Origin: UBA4055 sp964648295 | GTDB lineage: Bacteria > UBA4055 | Direction of reading: 5' to 3' | Assembly (NCBI GenBank): GCA_964648295.1 | Contig: CAZYNH010000009.1 | Coordinates: 38,862 to 102,861 of the forward strand | DNA length: 64,000 bases | Shown here: piece after piece, positions 50,054-59,646 of the stretch | Position numbering within the stretch: position 1 is the first letter of the stretch | Layout of the letters: the number at the start of each line of letters is the position of its first letter | Translations under genes and position numbers: made by a program | Notes under the pieces: generated by a model | What the model was told of the DNA's origin: nothing | Seen by the model: the letters and a program-made list of their open reading frames with translations, nothing else | Databases searched by the model: none

Positions 50054-52918
50054 ATGATAAAATCCGCTTATAAATATCTGATCGGTCTTTTGGTTATACT
50101 GTGTGCTGCACAACTATTTTCGAAAATAAAGTTCGAGCCATCTTTAATTTCGGCTCCCGATGCCGCTTACTCAATGCCTGATACGCTTAAGATAATGGCT
50201 TTAAGAGTTGAGTTCGAGGAGGATGACCTTCCCTTGACGACCGGGACAGGGAAATTCAATTCAGGTTATCCCGACACTCTCAGGATCGACGGGCTGCCGC
50301 ATGACAGGCAGTATTTTGAAGATCAACTTGAGTTCGTTAAGAATTATTTTATCAGCCAGTCCCGCGGTTCCGTCCGCATAGAATACACAGTGCTGGACAC
50401 CGTTGTAACGCTTGACCATCCTATATGGTACTACAATCCCAACAACGGGAGCGCTATTCTGCTCGAGAGGCTCGTTGAGATGTACAGCTCCGCCTGGAGC
50501 GCCATAAAGGACGACACGAAGACCGATTTTAAAAAATACAACACTTTTGTTATCTATCACGCAGGTTCGGGGCAGGAATTCAATCCCGGCTACGATGAAA
50601 CACCTTTCGACATTCCTTCAGTCTACCTTTCTCAAACTGACCTGAACGGATCAGCGGTAGAGACGCATGACGGAACGCTCATAACCAACACAGTTATTCT
50701 TCCGGAATGCGAGTGGCAGATACTTGACAACAGCTGGTATTATGCCGGTATGGGCGGTATCTCATGCCTGATGTTCGCGCACAGGCTGGGGATACCCAAT
50801 ATGTATTCATCCTCAACAGGACGGAGCTGTATAGGAAAGTTCGGTCTTATGGATCAGGGCTCCGCCAATTTTTACGGCATGGTCCCGGCAGGAGTGTCCG
50901 CCTGGGTCAAAGAACTTAAAGGTTGGTCGGATGTCAGGGAATTAAAACAGCCGGAAAGCGGAATTGTATCAGCGTCCGATTCAACCATGTACAGAATAAA
51001 TTTAAACAGGGACGAATATCTGCTTATCGAGAACAGGACGCCGGTCAACTACACTTCATCGGATACCCTTATATACGGCTATGACCGGGACGGAAGACGG
51101 ATTGAGTTGTTTACCGACCGTGATACAGGCGCGGAGAAATACAGAACCGAAGAAGGCTTCCGGACAATTATAAGAATCGACGATGATGATTACGATTACG
51201 GGCTCCCGGCGGGATACGACCTCGATTACGGCACTCCGCTTCAGCGCAATAGAGGCGGCATTCTGATATGGCATGTTGATAAAAGAAAGACCACTCAATA
51301 TAACATAGTAAACAACAAGGTCAACGACGACTACTCCCACAGGGGAATTTATCTTGAGGAGGGGGACGGATCGTTCGATATAGGAAAAGATTACTGGCTG
51401 CTTGATAACGGATACGGAAGCGAGCTCGGTTGGTTCTATGACGCTTTTTCATCTGAGAACCAGTACTGGCTGAGATATTCCAACAATGGTCTTTATGATG
51501 TTCAATTCAGTTCAGTTTCTTTCCCGAGATCTGATACTAACGATGGTATAAAGACGGGAATAAAACTTCATGATTTCACGGCCATAGGAAGAGAGATGGA
51601 ATTCTCATTTTCTTATGAAGAAGAAGATATGTATTTCAGCATTGATCCGGAGCTGGCAGGTCAGGTGATTTATTTACCATGTTATATGGACAAAAGATCA
51701 TTTCATTTTTTCTGCAATACAGCAGGGAATTATAAACTCTTTGAAGGTGACAGTATTGTTTTCGGAGGGTCTTTTATAATGCCTGTAAGTGACATTTATG
51801 AGCCGTTCCAGTGGAAAAACAACATCTCAGTCGTACAGGCCGACTCGGCCGGGATTCAATATCTTAATATTGAAGACGGAAACTTTCAGACCGTCCCAAC
51901 GGACAGGATAGTATCGCAGCCTGTCGCAGGGATCGTGCCGACAGAAAAAGGTTTGATCAATCTCGAGGATGCATTTTCGCTTATTATGGGTACAGAGTCA
52001 TATACAAAAGCAAAAAAACTTATGGCGCTTACTGATGGAACGGGATCTATTGTTTATACCGGAGGAGTTAATGAAAGTAATCTGTTCGGTATCGATATTT
52101 TATCATCAGATGTCGCGGAAAGGACTTCAGACCCTGACTCGACTTATTTTATACTTACCGGCAGCGAAAGAGAGAACAGGGGCATTATCGCATTTCCCAA
52201 GACGTCCGGATCTTCAGGGACGGTATGGAACGATACGGACTCTGACGGCAGGATAGAGAAAGTGGTTCCGTCCCAAAACACCCTTTCAATCATGAACGAG
52301 TACGCTTATGTTGAGAACGGGTTCCCGGTTACGACATCGCTAGGTAATATTTCTAGGTGTTTCGTTTTCTCCGGCGAAGGAAATAAATATGTCGCCGCAG
52401 TGGATTCATCCGCGAACTTCGGTGTGATCACATCAGACGGCAAATATATAAGTAAAGAAGACAGAACGATGCCCGGGTTTAATAAATATTCCGGCCTCCT
52501 TGAATCGGACGGTTATGTTTATCTGTACAATTTTGACGGCAGTGTATTAAGCTGTCATTCGCTTGGCCCCGGTACTATTTCCGAGTATTCAGATTACGAA
52601 AGAAAAGTGATATCCGTCTCTGATCCTTCCGGAAATGTTTCGGCGGGTGTAACATCGGGCAGCGTGTATAACTGGCCCAATCCGGTCAGAGGCAGGTCAA
52701 CAAGTTTCCGGTTCTTTCTAAACAGGCCGGCTGACGTAAAGATAGATCTGTACGATATTAACGGCAACAGGATAGAGACTATAAGAAAAAAGTTCAGCGG
52801 ATCCGGAGAATGGTTCGAAGCGGAATGGGATGTAAGTTCAACTCCTTCAGGCATATACAGGGCGGTTTTGGATTTCGGGTCGGAGAAACATAAAGTCAAG
52901 GTGGCTGTGATAAAATAA
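50054..52918 (+). CDS. Secreted M6-like pseudoprotease with type IX sorting domain
   Basis: 954 residues. N-terminal signal/anchor segment, then an M6 (immune inhibitor A-like) domain: RSCIGKFGLMDQGSANFYG and VPAGVSAWVKELKGW are family signatures. The zinc motif HExxHxxGxPDxY reads LMFAHRLGIPNMY (239-251): the first His is Leu239, the Glu is Met240, only His243 remains. It should not cleave peptides. A long beta-rich middle of unknown fold follows. The C-terminal about 85 residues (NWPNPVRGRSTSFRF, DVKIDLYDINGNRIETI, GIYRAVLDF) are a type A T9SS sorting domain. TAATG overlap with the next gene. Confidence 0.83.
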   Translation: MIKSAYKYLIGLLVILCAAQLFSKIKFEPSLISAPDAAYSMPDTLKIMALRVEFEEDDLPLTTGTGKFNSGYPDTLRIDGLPHDRQYFEDQLEFVKNYFISQSRGSVRIEYTVLDTVVTLDHPIWYYNPNNGSAILLERLVEMYSSAWSAIKDDTKTDFKKYNTFVIYHAGSGQEFNPGYDETPFDIPSVYLSQTDLNGSAVETHDGTLITNTVILPECEWQILDNSWYYAGMGGISCLMFAHRLGIPNMYSSSTGRSCIGKFGLMDQGSANFYGMVPAGVSAWVKELKGWSDVRELKQPESGIVSASDSTMYRINLNRDEYLLIENRTPVNYTSSDTLIYGYDRDGRRIELFTDRDTGAEKYRTEEGFRTIIRIDDDDYDYGLPAGYDLDYGTPLQRNRGGILIWHVDKRKTTQYNIVNNKVNDDYSHRGIYLEEGDGSFDIGKDYWLLDNGYGSELGWFYDAFSSENQYWLRYSNNGLYDVQFSSVSFPRSDTNDGIKTGIKLHDFTAIGREMEFSFSYEEEDMYFSIDPELAGQVIYLPCYMDKRSFHFFCNTAGNYKLFEGDSIVFGGSFIMPVSDIYEPFQWKNNISVVQADSAGIQYLNIEDGNFQTVPTDRIVSQPVAGIVPTEKGLINLEDAFSLIMGTESYTKAKKLMALTDGTGSIVYTGGVNESNLFGIDILSSDVAERTSDPDSTYFILTGSERENRGIIAFPKTSGSSGTVWNDTDSDGRIEKVVPSQNTLSIMNEYAYVENGFPVTTSLGNISRCFVFSGEGNKYVAAVDSSANFGVITSDGKYISKEDRTMPGFNKYSGLLESDGYVYLYNFDGSVLSCHSLGPGTISEYSDYERKVISVSDPSGNVSAGVTSGSVYNWPNPVRGRSTSFRFFLNRPADVKIDLYDINGNRIETIRKKFSGSGEWFEAEWDVSSTPSGIYRAVLDFGSEKHKVKVAVIK

Positions 52919-55900
52919 TGAGAAAATTTCTTTTACTGATACCGTTTATCTGCACTGCTCTGATATGCCAGATGCTCGGGGATTACAACCATCCTGAACT
53001 GAAATGGAAGAACTATGAGACCGACCATTTTGTTTTTATCTATCACAACGGGACCGAGAAAAGCGTCCTCAGGTTCGCTGATGTGGGCGAGAAGGTCTAT
53101 AAACCGATAACGGAATTGTACAGATATGAGCCTGACGGCAAGATCAGGGTAATTGTAGCCGACTTTGACGATACAGCCAACGGAGGCGCGTATTACTATA
53201 CCGACAAGATGGTTCTATGGGCACCCTCTTTTGATACTGAACTCAGAGGCAGCCATTTCTGGTACTCGAATGTCTTCACTCATGAATTTACGCACATGAT
53301 CCACCTGCAGGTCTCAAGAAAGTCATCACAGATGATACCGGGGATATATTTTCAGTGGACAGGATATGAAAGAGAGAAGAGAGAGGACGTGCTTACAGGA
53401 TTCCCGAATGTTCTCGCCTCAGTCAGCCTTCCTTTCAATATAATGCCGCCATGGTTCGCGGAAGGCATAGCGCAAAGTCAGGCTGTTGACAGCCTTTATT
53501 ACGATTTCTGGGACTCCAACAGAGATATGGTTTTCAGGGAAAGGCTGCTTTCCGGTCAGGCATTAAAATACGAACAGCTTCTCGATTTTATAAACAAATC
53601 CTCGCACGAAGCGGAGAGCATATACAACACAGGCTACGCTTTCGTTCAATACATTTACAGAAAATACGGCAAAAAGGCTCTCTACGATATTACAAAAGAG
53701 ATGGGCAGGATTACATCCTTTACATTCGAGCAGGCTGTTGAGCGGGGTGTCGGGGTAAATGCAAAAGATCTCTACGACAGATTTATTGCAGAGAAAATCA
53801 CCGAGTATAAACGCCTTACAGAAAGCGTCGGAAAGGATATTCTGGAGGGTGAAGATATATCCGATTCAGCTTTTGTGAACTCACATCCGAAATTCTCGCC
53901 GGACGGCAAATATCTTTCTTTCCTTTCAACAAAAAAAAGCGGAGAGACATCATTTTACAGAAGAGACCTATGGATCAGGGATTTAAAAACAGATTCATTA
54001 AAAATGGTAGCGCCGTCAGTAATTTTTTCTTCATATTCATGGTCTAACGACAGTAAAAAGATATATTTTTCGCGAATTGATAATTTCAGCATTTATGGCA
54101 ATCAGTATCTTGACATATTTGTTTATGATATGGATGAAAAGAGGGAAGAAAAAATAACTAAAGGCCTCAGGGCGGCGAACCCTTCGGTTTCGCCCGACGG
54201 GAAGAAAATCGCCTATGTCGCGACAGATGACGGCACCAGGAACCTGTATATTTATGATATAGACTCGGGAGCATCAAAAAGACTGACAGGTCATGATGAC
54301 GGCACACAGTATTATCTTCCGTCATGGAACAGGGAAGGCGATATTATACTTTGCGACAGATCAGGCACAGGATTCGGCAGAAATATAGTTCTTGTCGACA
54401 CGACAGGTGTCGAGACCGTGTTAATATCATCCCCGCATGACGACAGAGACCCTTCCTTCTCTGATGATTTCAAGGCAGTATATTTTTCCAGCGACCGCAC
54501 AGGCATTTTCAATATCTACAAGCATGATATTACTAATGGCGAAAATGAACAGGTTACGAATGTAAGAGGGGGCGCATTTTATCCTCAGTCCAGGGGTTAT
54601 GATATTGTTTATGCGAACTACAGCGGGATCAAAATGAATATCCGTACATTGAACACTGCAGAGAGGAAGGAAATTTCATCAGAATATATAAAGCCGGAAG
54701 TTTATTCTGTTCCATACTCATACATACCTGATCCGGGTCTGCTGAAGAGTTCCGTAAATTACGGCAACGAGTTCGAGCACATCCTTGTTATGCCGAGGGT
54801 CGCTTTTGATGACGGCAGATTTAAACCGGGCATGTACTTCATGATCAATGATTATCTTGAAAAGATATCGCTGTTCGGCGGTTTCGGTTACGCTCCGGGT
54901 AACGGAGACTACGATATTTTCGCGACTGCTGAATACAAATTCCTGCTTCCGACACTCTACGGGTTCGGGATAAATGTGGAGAAACATGATGAAAATTCTT
55001 TTCTCGACGAGAGGATAATCGTGGACTCATACGAAGATGAAAACGGGAATGATATCCCTATATACAAGAAAAATGATATTGATTTCACTTATAACCTTAA
55101 AGAATTCGATATTGGTTTGAAGATACCTATAACATTTATGCCCGGGATCCTTACGGGAAAACTCGGTAAATTCGATTTCGACGGATATTTTGCTTATCTG
55201 AGGAATGACGCAAAAGCTGATTACGGCGACTTCATACTTCAATATACCTATTTTAAGGAGAGGAGTTATCATTTTAATTTCGGAATAAATAAGACAAAAT
55301 ACGATTATAACGATTACATAAATCCCAGATACGGCAGGAGCTGGAAACTGACATATTCGAGGCACCATACTGATTTTATAAAAGGGTTCGACCTCAACGC
55401 CGATTACGGTACTCTTCAGGAGGCATATATTAAATATAACTACAACTTCTACTCAGCCTCGCTAAATGAATATTTTGGACTGCCTTTCGGAACAGGTATG
55501 ACAATAAAACTTAAATCGGCTTACCTCGACGATGATAATATTGATTCTTTTTATTTCAGTTACATTGGAGGAATAACAGGATTGAAAGGGTATTCCTTCT
55601 ACAGCATCGGCGGCACAAAGACCTTCTATTCGGGTTTGTTCTTAAGATTTCCCATAATTGAAAGGACTGAAAAGAGAATCGGCTTCTATAATTTCAAGAA
55701 TCTTTTTATGGGAGTGTTCGCAGAATCGGGAACCGCTTGGGTGTATGAGGATATTAAAACCGCTTTAAATGACCTTAAGAACGATGTCGGTATCAATGTA
55801 AGGCTGTTCGGGTCTCTGTTCTACGGAATACCCATGTCGGTCGAATACAGTATAGCATACGGACTGGAGAGTTTCGAGAACTCAGGAGTAAAATACGGCC

Positions 55901-55950
55901 GGGATTTCAGGAACTATTTTACTGTTTTGTTCGATTTCCCTGAATTTTAA
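52918..55950 (+). CDS. Metallopeptidase / TolB-like propeller / beta-barrel fusion
   Basis: 1010 residues. Signal peptide MRKFLLLIPFICTALICQ. Residues 25 to about 300: gluzincin-like peptidase domain with HEFTH at 122-126 and PPWFAEGIA, whose Glu182 is a plausible third zinc ligand. About 310-590: WD40/TolB-like blades (SPDGKYLSFLSTKK, SPDGKKIAYVATDDG, FSDDFKAVYFSSDRTG). About 640-1010: amphipathic strands ending in an aromatic residue (FDFPEF), like a BamA/D15 barrel. It would be an outer-membrane protein with a periplasmic or surface peptidase head. The active site looks intact, unlike the gene before it. Substrate unknown. Confidence 0.8.
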   Translation: MRKFLLLIPFICTALICQMLGDYNHPELKWKNYETDHFVFIYHNGTEKSVLRFADVGEKVYKPITELYRYEPDGKIRVIVADFDDTANGGAYYYTDKMVLWAPSFDTELRGSHFWYSNVFTHEFTHMIHLQVSRKSSQMIPGIYFQWTGYEREKREDVLTGFPNVLASVSLPFNIMPPWFAEGIAQSQAVDSLYYDFWDSNRDMVFRERLLSGQALKYEQLLDFINKSSHEAESIYNTGYAFVQYIYRKYGKKALYDITKEMGRITSFTFEQAVERGVGVNAKDLYDRFIAEKITEYKRLTESVGKDILEGEDISDSAFVNSHPKFSPDGKYLSFLSTKKSGETSFYRRDLWIRDLKTDSLKMVAPSVIFSSYSWSNDSKKIYFSRIDNFSIYGNQYLDIFVYDMDEKREEKITKGLRAANPSVSPDGKKIAYVATDDGTRNLYIYDIDSGASKRLTGHDDGTQYYLPSWNREGDIILCDRSGTGFGRNIVLVDTTGVETVLISSPHDDRDPSFSDDFKAVYFSSDRTGIFNIYKHDITNGENEQVTNVRGGAFYPQSRGYDIVYANYSGIKMNIRTLNTAERKEISSEYIKPEVYSVPYSYIPDPGLLKSSVNYGNEFEHILVMPRVAFDDGRFKPGMYFMINDYLEKISLFGGFGYAPGNGDYDIFATAEYKFLLPTLYGFGINVEKHDENSFLDERIIVDSYEDENGNDIPIYKKNDIDFTYNLKEFDIGLKIPITFMPGILTGKLGKFDFDGYFAYLRNDAKADYGDFILQYTYFKERSYHFNFGINKTKYDYNDYINPRYGRSWKLTYSRHHTDFIKGFDLNADYGTLQEAYIKYNYNFYSASLNEYFGLPFGTGMTIKLKSAYLDDDNIDSFYFSYIGGITGLKGYSFYSIGGTKTFYSGLFLRFPIIERTEKRIGFYNFKNLFMGVFAESGTAWVYEDIKTALNDLKNDVGINVRLFGSLFYGIPMSVEYSIAYGLESFENSGVKYGRDFRNYFTVLFDFPEF

Positions 55951-55970
55951 TTTAATGTGAGGAAAATAAA

Positions 55971-57050
55971 ATGAGAAAACTTATAACTGCTATCCTGATC
56001 TTTACGGCGGTATTTTCCGTTCTCCGCCCCGAAACTGGTCTGAAATTCTCGGATATCAGCAGTGTGATCCTTGCGCAGAATTATTCAGAAGACACTTCCG
56101 CCGAGACACAGGGCATAACACCCAGGATCAAATCAAAAAAGAAAGCAGAGTACAGCGAGAATAAGAGTCCTATGATCGCCGCAGGTCTTTCGCTTCTGGT
56201 CCCGGGCGCGGGGGAATATTACGGCAGGGATTATTTGAGGAGCGCTATATTTTTCGGAATAGAGGCGGCTCTTCTATCGGGATGGTATTATTACGAAAGC
56301 GACGGCGACGATAAAAGGGACGAATACAGATCTTACGCGGACAGATATTTCGACGAGGATATATATTACGGCGGTCTTCTGGGCATGACCCAGAATTATA
56401 AGTCCTATATGGAGACATTGTCATGGATAGACGCCTCGGAGTACTGGAGTTACAAATACTTTAAAGACAGGGATAACTGGACGACCGATAATAACGATTC
56501 TCTCGCGGTGTACGATCTTCTTACTCTTTCGTTTAAAGACCCTTTTAACGGACTGGTGGTAAGCCAGACGGGCGGGTCGGCGCAGTTCACTCACAATCTT
56601 CCCGAGACGAAAACCCAGCAGTATTACGAGATGATAGGAAAATATCACCAGTTCGCCTGCGGGTGGAGCGATTTCGACGGTTATGAATACGATGATAACG
56701 GCGATGTGGTCATGGAAAACAAAACCGTATACAGCAATAAATTGGATTCTATGATAACAGTGTCTATCCCGAAATTCAAATCAGGCATATTCGACTACAG
56801 CGAGAACGGCTATAAGTCTGCAAGAGTGAACATTTACGAGGATCTCCGCGACAAGACCAATCAGGCTTATGAGACGGGGCAGAACTTCCTCATGATAGCC
56901 CTTGTCAATCATGTGGCTTCCGCGTTCGACGCTTCTTATGTTATCAAGAAGAAATATCAGATAGACTCTCAGCTCAGGATCGAGAATAGTGATAAGGCCG
57001 ACAGGATGGGTTTGGATAATTACAAGGTAACTTATTCATTAAGGTGGTAA
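55971..57050 (+). CDS. Exported DUF5683-like protein, long paralogue
   Basis: 359 residues. Signal peptide MRKLITAILIFTAVFSVL. Mature part contains IAAGLSLLVPGAGEYYGRDYL and SAIFFGIEAALLSGW, a motif shared with DUF5683-like proteins, with one or two hydrophobic segments. Aromatic-rich polar loops follow, then a second hydrophobic piece (NFLMIALVNHVASAFDA), ending YSLRW. The next gene is a shorter relative. Outer-membrane or membrane-associated by composition; function unknown. Confidence 0.65.
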   Translation: MRKLITAILIFTAVFSVLRPETGLKFSDISSVILAQNYSEDTSAETQGITPRIKSKKKAEYSENKSPMIAAGLSLLVPGAGEYYGRDYLRSAIFFGIEAALLSGWYYYESDGDDKRDEYRSYADRYFDEDIYYGGLLGMTQNYKSYMETLSWIDASEYWSYKYFKDRDNWTTDNNDSLAVYDLLTLSFKDPFNGLVVSQTGGSAQFTHNLPETKTQQYYEMIGKYHQFACGWSDFDGYEYDDNGDVVMENKTVYSNKLDSMITVSIPKFKSGIFDYSENGYKSARVNIYEDLRDKTNQAYETGQNFLMIALVNHVASAFDASYVIKKKYQIDSQLRIENSDKADRMGLDNYKVTYSLRW

Positions 57051-57706
57051 TGAAGAGATATGCACGGATAATAACGGCGCTGCTTGTCCTGTCACTGACA
57101 TTTTCTCTCAGCGCGTATGACAGATACGGAAGAAAGTCCAAACCGAGATCAGAAACCAATGACGGGTTCTCCTACTTCTGGCGCTCGCTTCTTATTCCAG
57201 GATGGGGCGAATACAAACTTGGCTACAAAGAACAGGCTGCCGCCCTCTTTGTAGCTGATATTTTTCTCATTGGTACCGCTTCGGGTTTGAATTATTATTC
57301 GGGAGTCAGGACTGACGAATACAAAGATTTCGCTGAAAGATATGCCGGGGTAAGCTCTTCAGGCAAACCGGACAGTTACTGGGTACATATTTCGAATTAT
57401 GACAATACTCTCGAATTTAACGAACAGAGGAATATTGACAGATATTTCAACGAAAGATATACAGACCCTGACTATTACTGGGACTGGGTGTCTGATTCAA
57501 AAAGAAAAAAATATGACGAGATAAGGATATCGGCGGAAAACGCCGGGACATGGTACTATTACGCTCTCGGAGGCATAGCGCTCAACCATTTTATAAGCGC
57601 CCTGAACGCTTCGGGAAAAGCTTCGGCCGTCAGAGCAGGGGTAACTCAGAACATCGATAATGAGGGTAATATTACCAACAAACTGACTTTAACTTACGAT
57701 TTCTGA
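57050..57706 (+). CDS. Exported DUF5683-like protein, short paralogue
   Basis: 218 residues from ATG 57050 (TAATG overlap with the upstream stop; AAGGTGG just before). Signal peptide MKRYARIITALLVLSLTFSL. Core SLLIPGWGEYKLGYKEQA, ALFVADIFLIGTASGLNYY, TDEYKDFAERYA and HFISALNASGKA mirror the order of the long copy: glycine-proline motif, hydrophobic segment, EY-rich loop, second hydrophobic segment, and a C-terminal strand ending in an aromatic residue (LTLTYDF). The pair probably arose by duplication. Confidence 0.65.
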   Translation: MKRYARIITALLVLSLTFSLSAYDRYGRKSKPRSETNDGFSYFWRSLLIPGWGEYKLGYKEQAAALFVADIFLIGTASGLNYYSGVRTDEYKDFAERYAGVSSSGKPDSYWVHISNYDNTLEFNEQRNIDRYFNERYTDPDYYWDWVSDSKRKKYDEIRISAENAGTWYYYALGGIALNHFISALNASGKASAVRAGVTQNIDNEGNITNKLTLTYDF

Positions 57707-57707
57707 T

Positions 57708-58385
57708 ATGGACACTAATGTAGTAGTAATGATAATAGTTCTGCTTTTTTCCGTAGTGTTCCACGAAGTTTCGCACGGATGGGTGGCATACAGGCTCGGC
57801 GACAGGACAGCGTACAAAATGGGCAGGCTCACTCTTAATCCCATTCCGCATATAGATCCCTACATGACCGTTCTTCTTCCTCTGATGCTCGGGTTTATGA
57901 CAGGCTGGCGCGTTATGTTCGGGGGAGCGAAACCGGTACCTGTCAATCCCTACAATTTTAAGAATCCGAAACAGGGGATGGCAATAGTCGCGGCGGCGGG
58001 GCCTGTATCGAACCTTCTTCTGATAGCGGTAACGATAATCTTATATAAAATATTAGTCATCCTCGGATTTATAGATAATTATGAAGTCAGCCTCAGGCTT
58101 TTTAAAGATGATCTGACATTCGCGGATTCTTTTTTCGTTTATTCAGTTGTTATAAACACAGTACTGATGGTATTTAATCTCATACCCATTCCTCCGCTCG
58201 ACGGGTCAAAAGTCATAATGGGATTTCTCTCGTACGAGCAGGCCGCTAAGTATGAATCATTCAGCCGCTACGGTATGTACGTGCTGATAGGTCTTCTCTT
58301 ATTAGGCAGCATGATGAGATTTTCAATAATCGGTTCGCTGATCTATCCCTTTATTAATTTTTTCATAAGAATACTGCTCGGGTGA
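57708..58385 (+). CDS. Site-2 protease family zinc metalloprotease (M50)
   Basis: 225 residues with about five membrane segments. VVFHEVSHGWVAYRLGD gives the intramembrane HExxH, and NLIPIPPLDGSKV the second zinc-ligand motif with Asp. This is the short, PDZ-free YwhC-like subgroup. It cuts membrane segments of substrates, often anti-sigma factors or signal-peptide remnants; no such substrate is visible here. ATG follows the previous stop by one base. Confidence 0.9.
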   Translation: MDTNVVVMIIVLLFSVVFHEVSHGWVAYRLGDRTAYKMGRLTLNPIPHIDPYMTVLLPLMLGFMTGWRVMFGGAKPVPVNPYNFKNPKQGMAIVAAAGPVSNLLLIAVTIILYKILVILGFIDNYEVSLRLFKDDLTFADSFFVYSVVINTVLMVFNLIPIPPLDGSKVIMGFLSYEQAAKYESFSRYGMYVLIGLLLLGSMMRFSIIGSLIYPFINFFIRILLG

Positions 58386-58387
58386 TT

Positions 58388-59155
58388 ATGAAATTCTTTG
58401 AAAGCCATGCGCATTTGTATTTTGAAGATTATGATAATGACAGGGACGAGATTATTGAATATCTTCTAGCTTCTGATATCGAGGGAATTGTAAACGCCGG
58501 AGTCGACCTTGAGACCAGCCTGAGATGTATTGAGCTTGCCGATAAGTATCCAGGGATCTACGCTGCCTGCGGATTCCATCCGAACGATGTCGCCGGACAC
58601 GACATTAAAGAGCTTGAAGTGCTCAAAACGCTTATTCAGCATCATAAGGTCGTCGCAATAGGCGAAACGGGAATTGACATGTACAGGGAAAGAGCCGGTC
58701 TTGATCTTCAGAAAAAATTCTTTATCAGGCAGCTTGAGATCGCTCTGGAGAACGATACGGCCATTATAGTGCATTCAAGGTCAGCAGAGGCGGAGACGAT
58801 GGCTGTTATAAATGAAGTTTCCGATAAATACCGGGGTGTATTCCACTGTTACGCAGGCGGAACAGACAGCGCATTAAAACTGATAGAGAAAGGATTTTAT
58901 ATCTCGTTCACAGGGAGCATTACATACAAGAACAGCGACAGAACTGAGATTATAAAGAACATCCCGCTTGAAAATATGCTTCTCGAGACGGATTCGCCGT
59001 TTCTTACTCCCGTTCCCAACAGGGGTAAAAGGAACGATCCTTCGAATCTTAAATATATAGCGGCCGCGATCGCAGAGATAAAAGGTATCGGCATTGAAGA
59101 GATCGCAGAGAAAACTACGAAGAACTCAAAAAAATTATTCGGGATCATATCATGA
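58388..59155 (+). CDS. tatD: TatD-family metal-dependent hydrolase
   Basis: 255 residues from ATG 58388 (GTG at 58382 is an alternative overlapping the upstream stop). Metal site HAH at the start (ESHAHLYF), IGETGIDMY, IVHSRSAEAE, FHCYAGG, and LETDSPFLTPVPNRGKRNDP. A 3'-5' nuclease / D-aminoacyl-tRNA-type hydrolase family in other bacteria. Overlaps the next lipoprotein by 4 bases. Confidence 0.93.
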   Translation: MKFFESHAHLYFEDYDNDRDEIIEYLLASDIEGIVNAGVDLETSLRCIELADKYPGIYAACGFHPNDVAGHDIKELEVLKTLIQHHKVVAIGETGIDMYRERAGLDLQKKFFIRQLEIALENDTAIIVHSRSAEAETMAVINEVSDKYRGVFHCYAGGTDSALKLIEKGFYISFTGSITYKNSDRTEIIKNIPLENMLLETDSPFLTPVPNRGKRNDPSNLKYIAAAIAEIKGIGIEEIAEKTTKNSKKLFGIIS

Positions 59156-59646
59156 AAAAACTGATGCTGATAATAGCTGTAATGCTGGCAATGAATGCCT
59201 GTACAAACAAATCGGAAGAAAAGGCTGACGGGCTGAAAAACGAGACTATGGAACAGGAAGAGGTATTAAGCGCCGGACTGCTGGTTGCCGAGAGCGAAAA
59301 ATGCACTGAAGGACATCCGGAAGGGCACTTATGCATTACGCCCGTAGCTTCAAGGGTGTCGAAATATTCCATGGACGGCAAGCCTGAAAAAGCTATTGAA
59401 GTACTGCTTGTGGCAAAAGACATACCCGGCTACGACTGGGATAAAAAAAAGCTGTATGAATCTATTATATATCTTTACGACAGAACGGCTCAGTACGAAA
59501 AGAATCTTGATATATGGCGCGAAGGGCACGAAAAGGGCATCATTTTCGGAATGGACACAACAAAAACTCACTTTAAACCATATTTGAAGCTTGAAGGCTT
59601 TACAGATATCTATAATTATGATAATAGAATGACGCTCGGACAGTAA
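59152..59646 (+). CDS. Lipoprotein, unknown
   Basis: 164 residues. MKKLMLIIAVMLAMNACTN has lipobox AMNAC. The mature part has two nearby cysteines (SEKCTEGHPEGHLCIT) and a helical stretch (KPEKAIEVLLVAKDIPGY, KLYESIIYLYDRTAQYEKN) that resembles a TPR pair. No known family. ATGA overlap with tatD and TAATG overlap with the next small gene suggest tight coupling. Confidence 0.66.
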   Translation: MKKLMLIIAVMLAMNACTNKSEEKADGLKNETMEQEEVLSAGLLVAESEKCTEGHPEGHLCITPVASRVSKYSMDGKPEKAIEVLLVAKDIPGYDWDKKKLYESIIYLYDRTAQYEKNLDIWREGHEKGIIFGMDTTKTHFKPYLKLEGFTDIYNYDNRMTLGQ

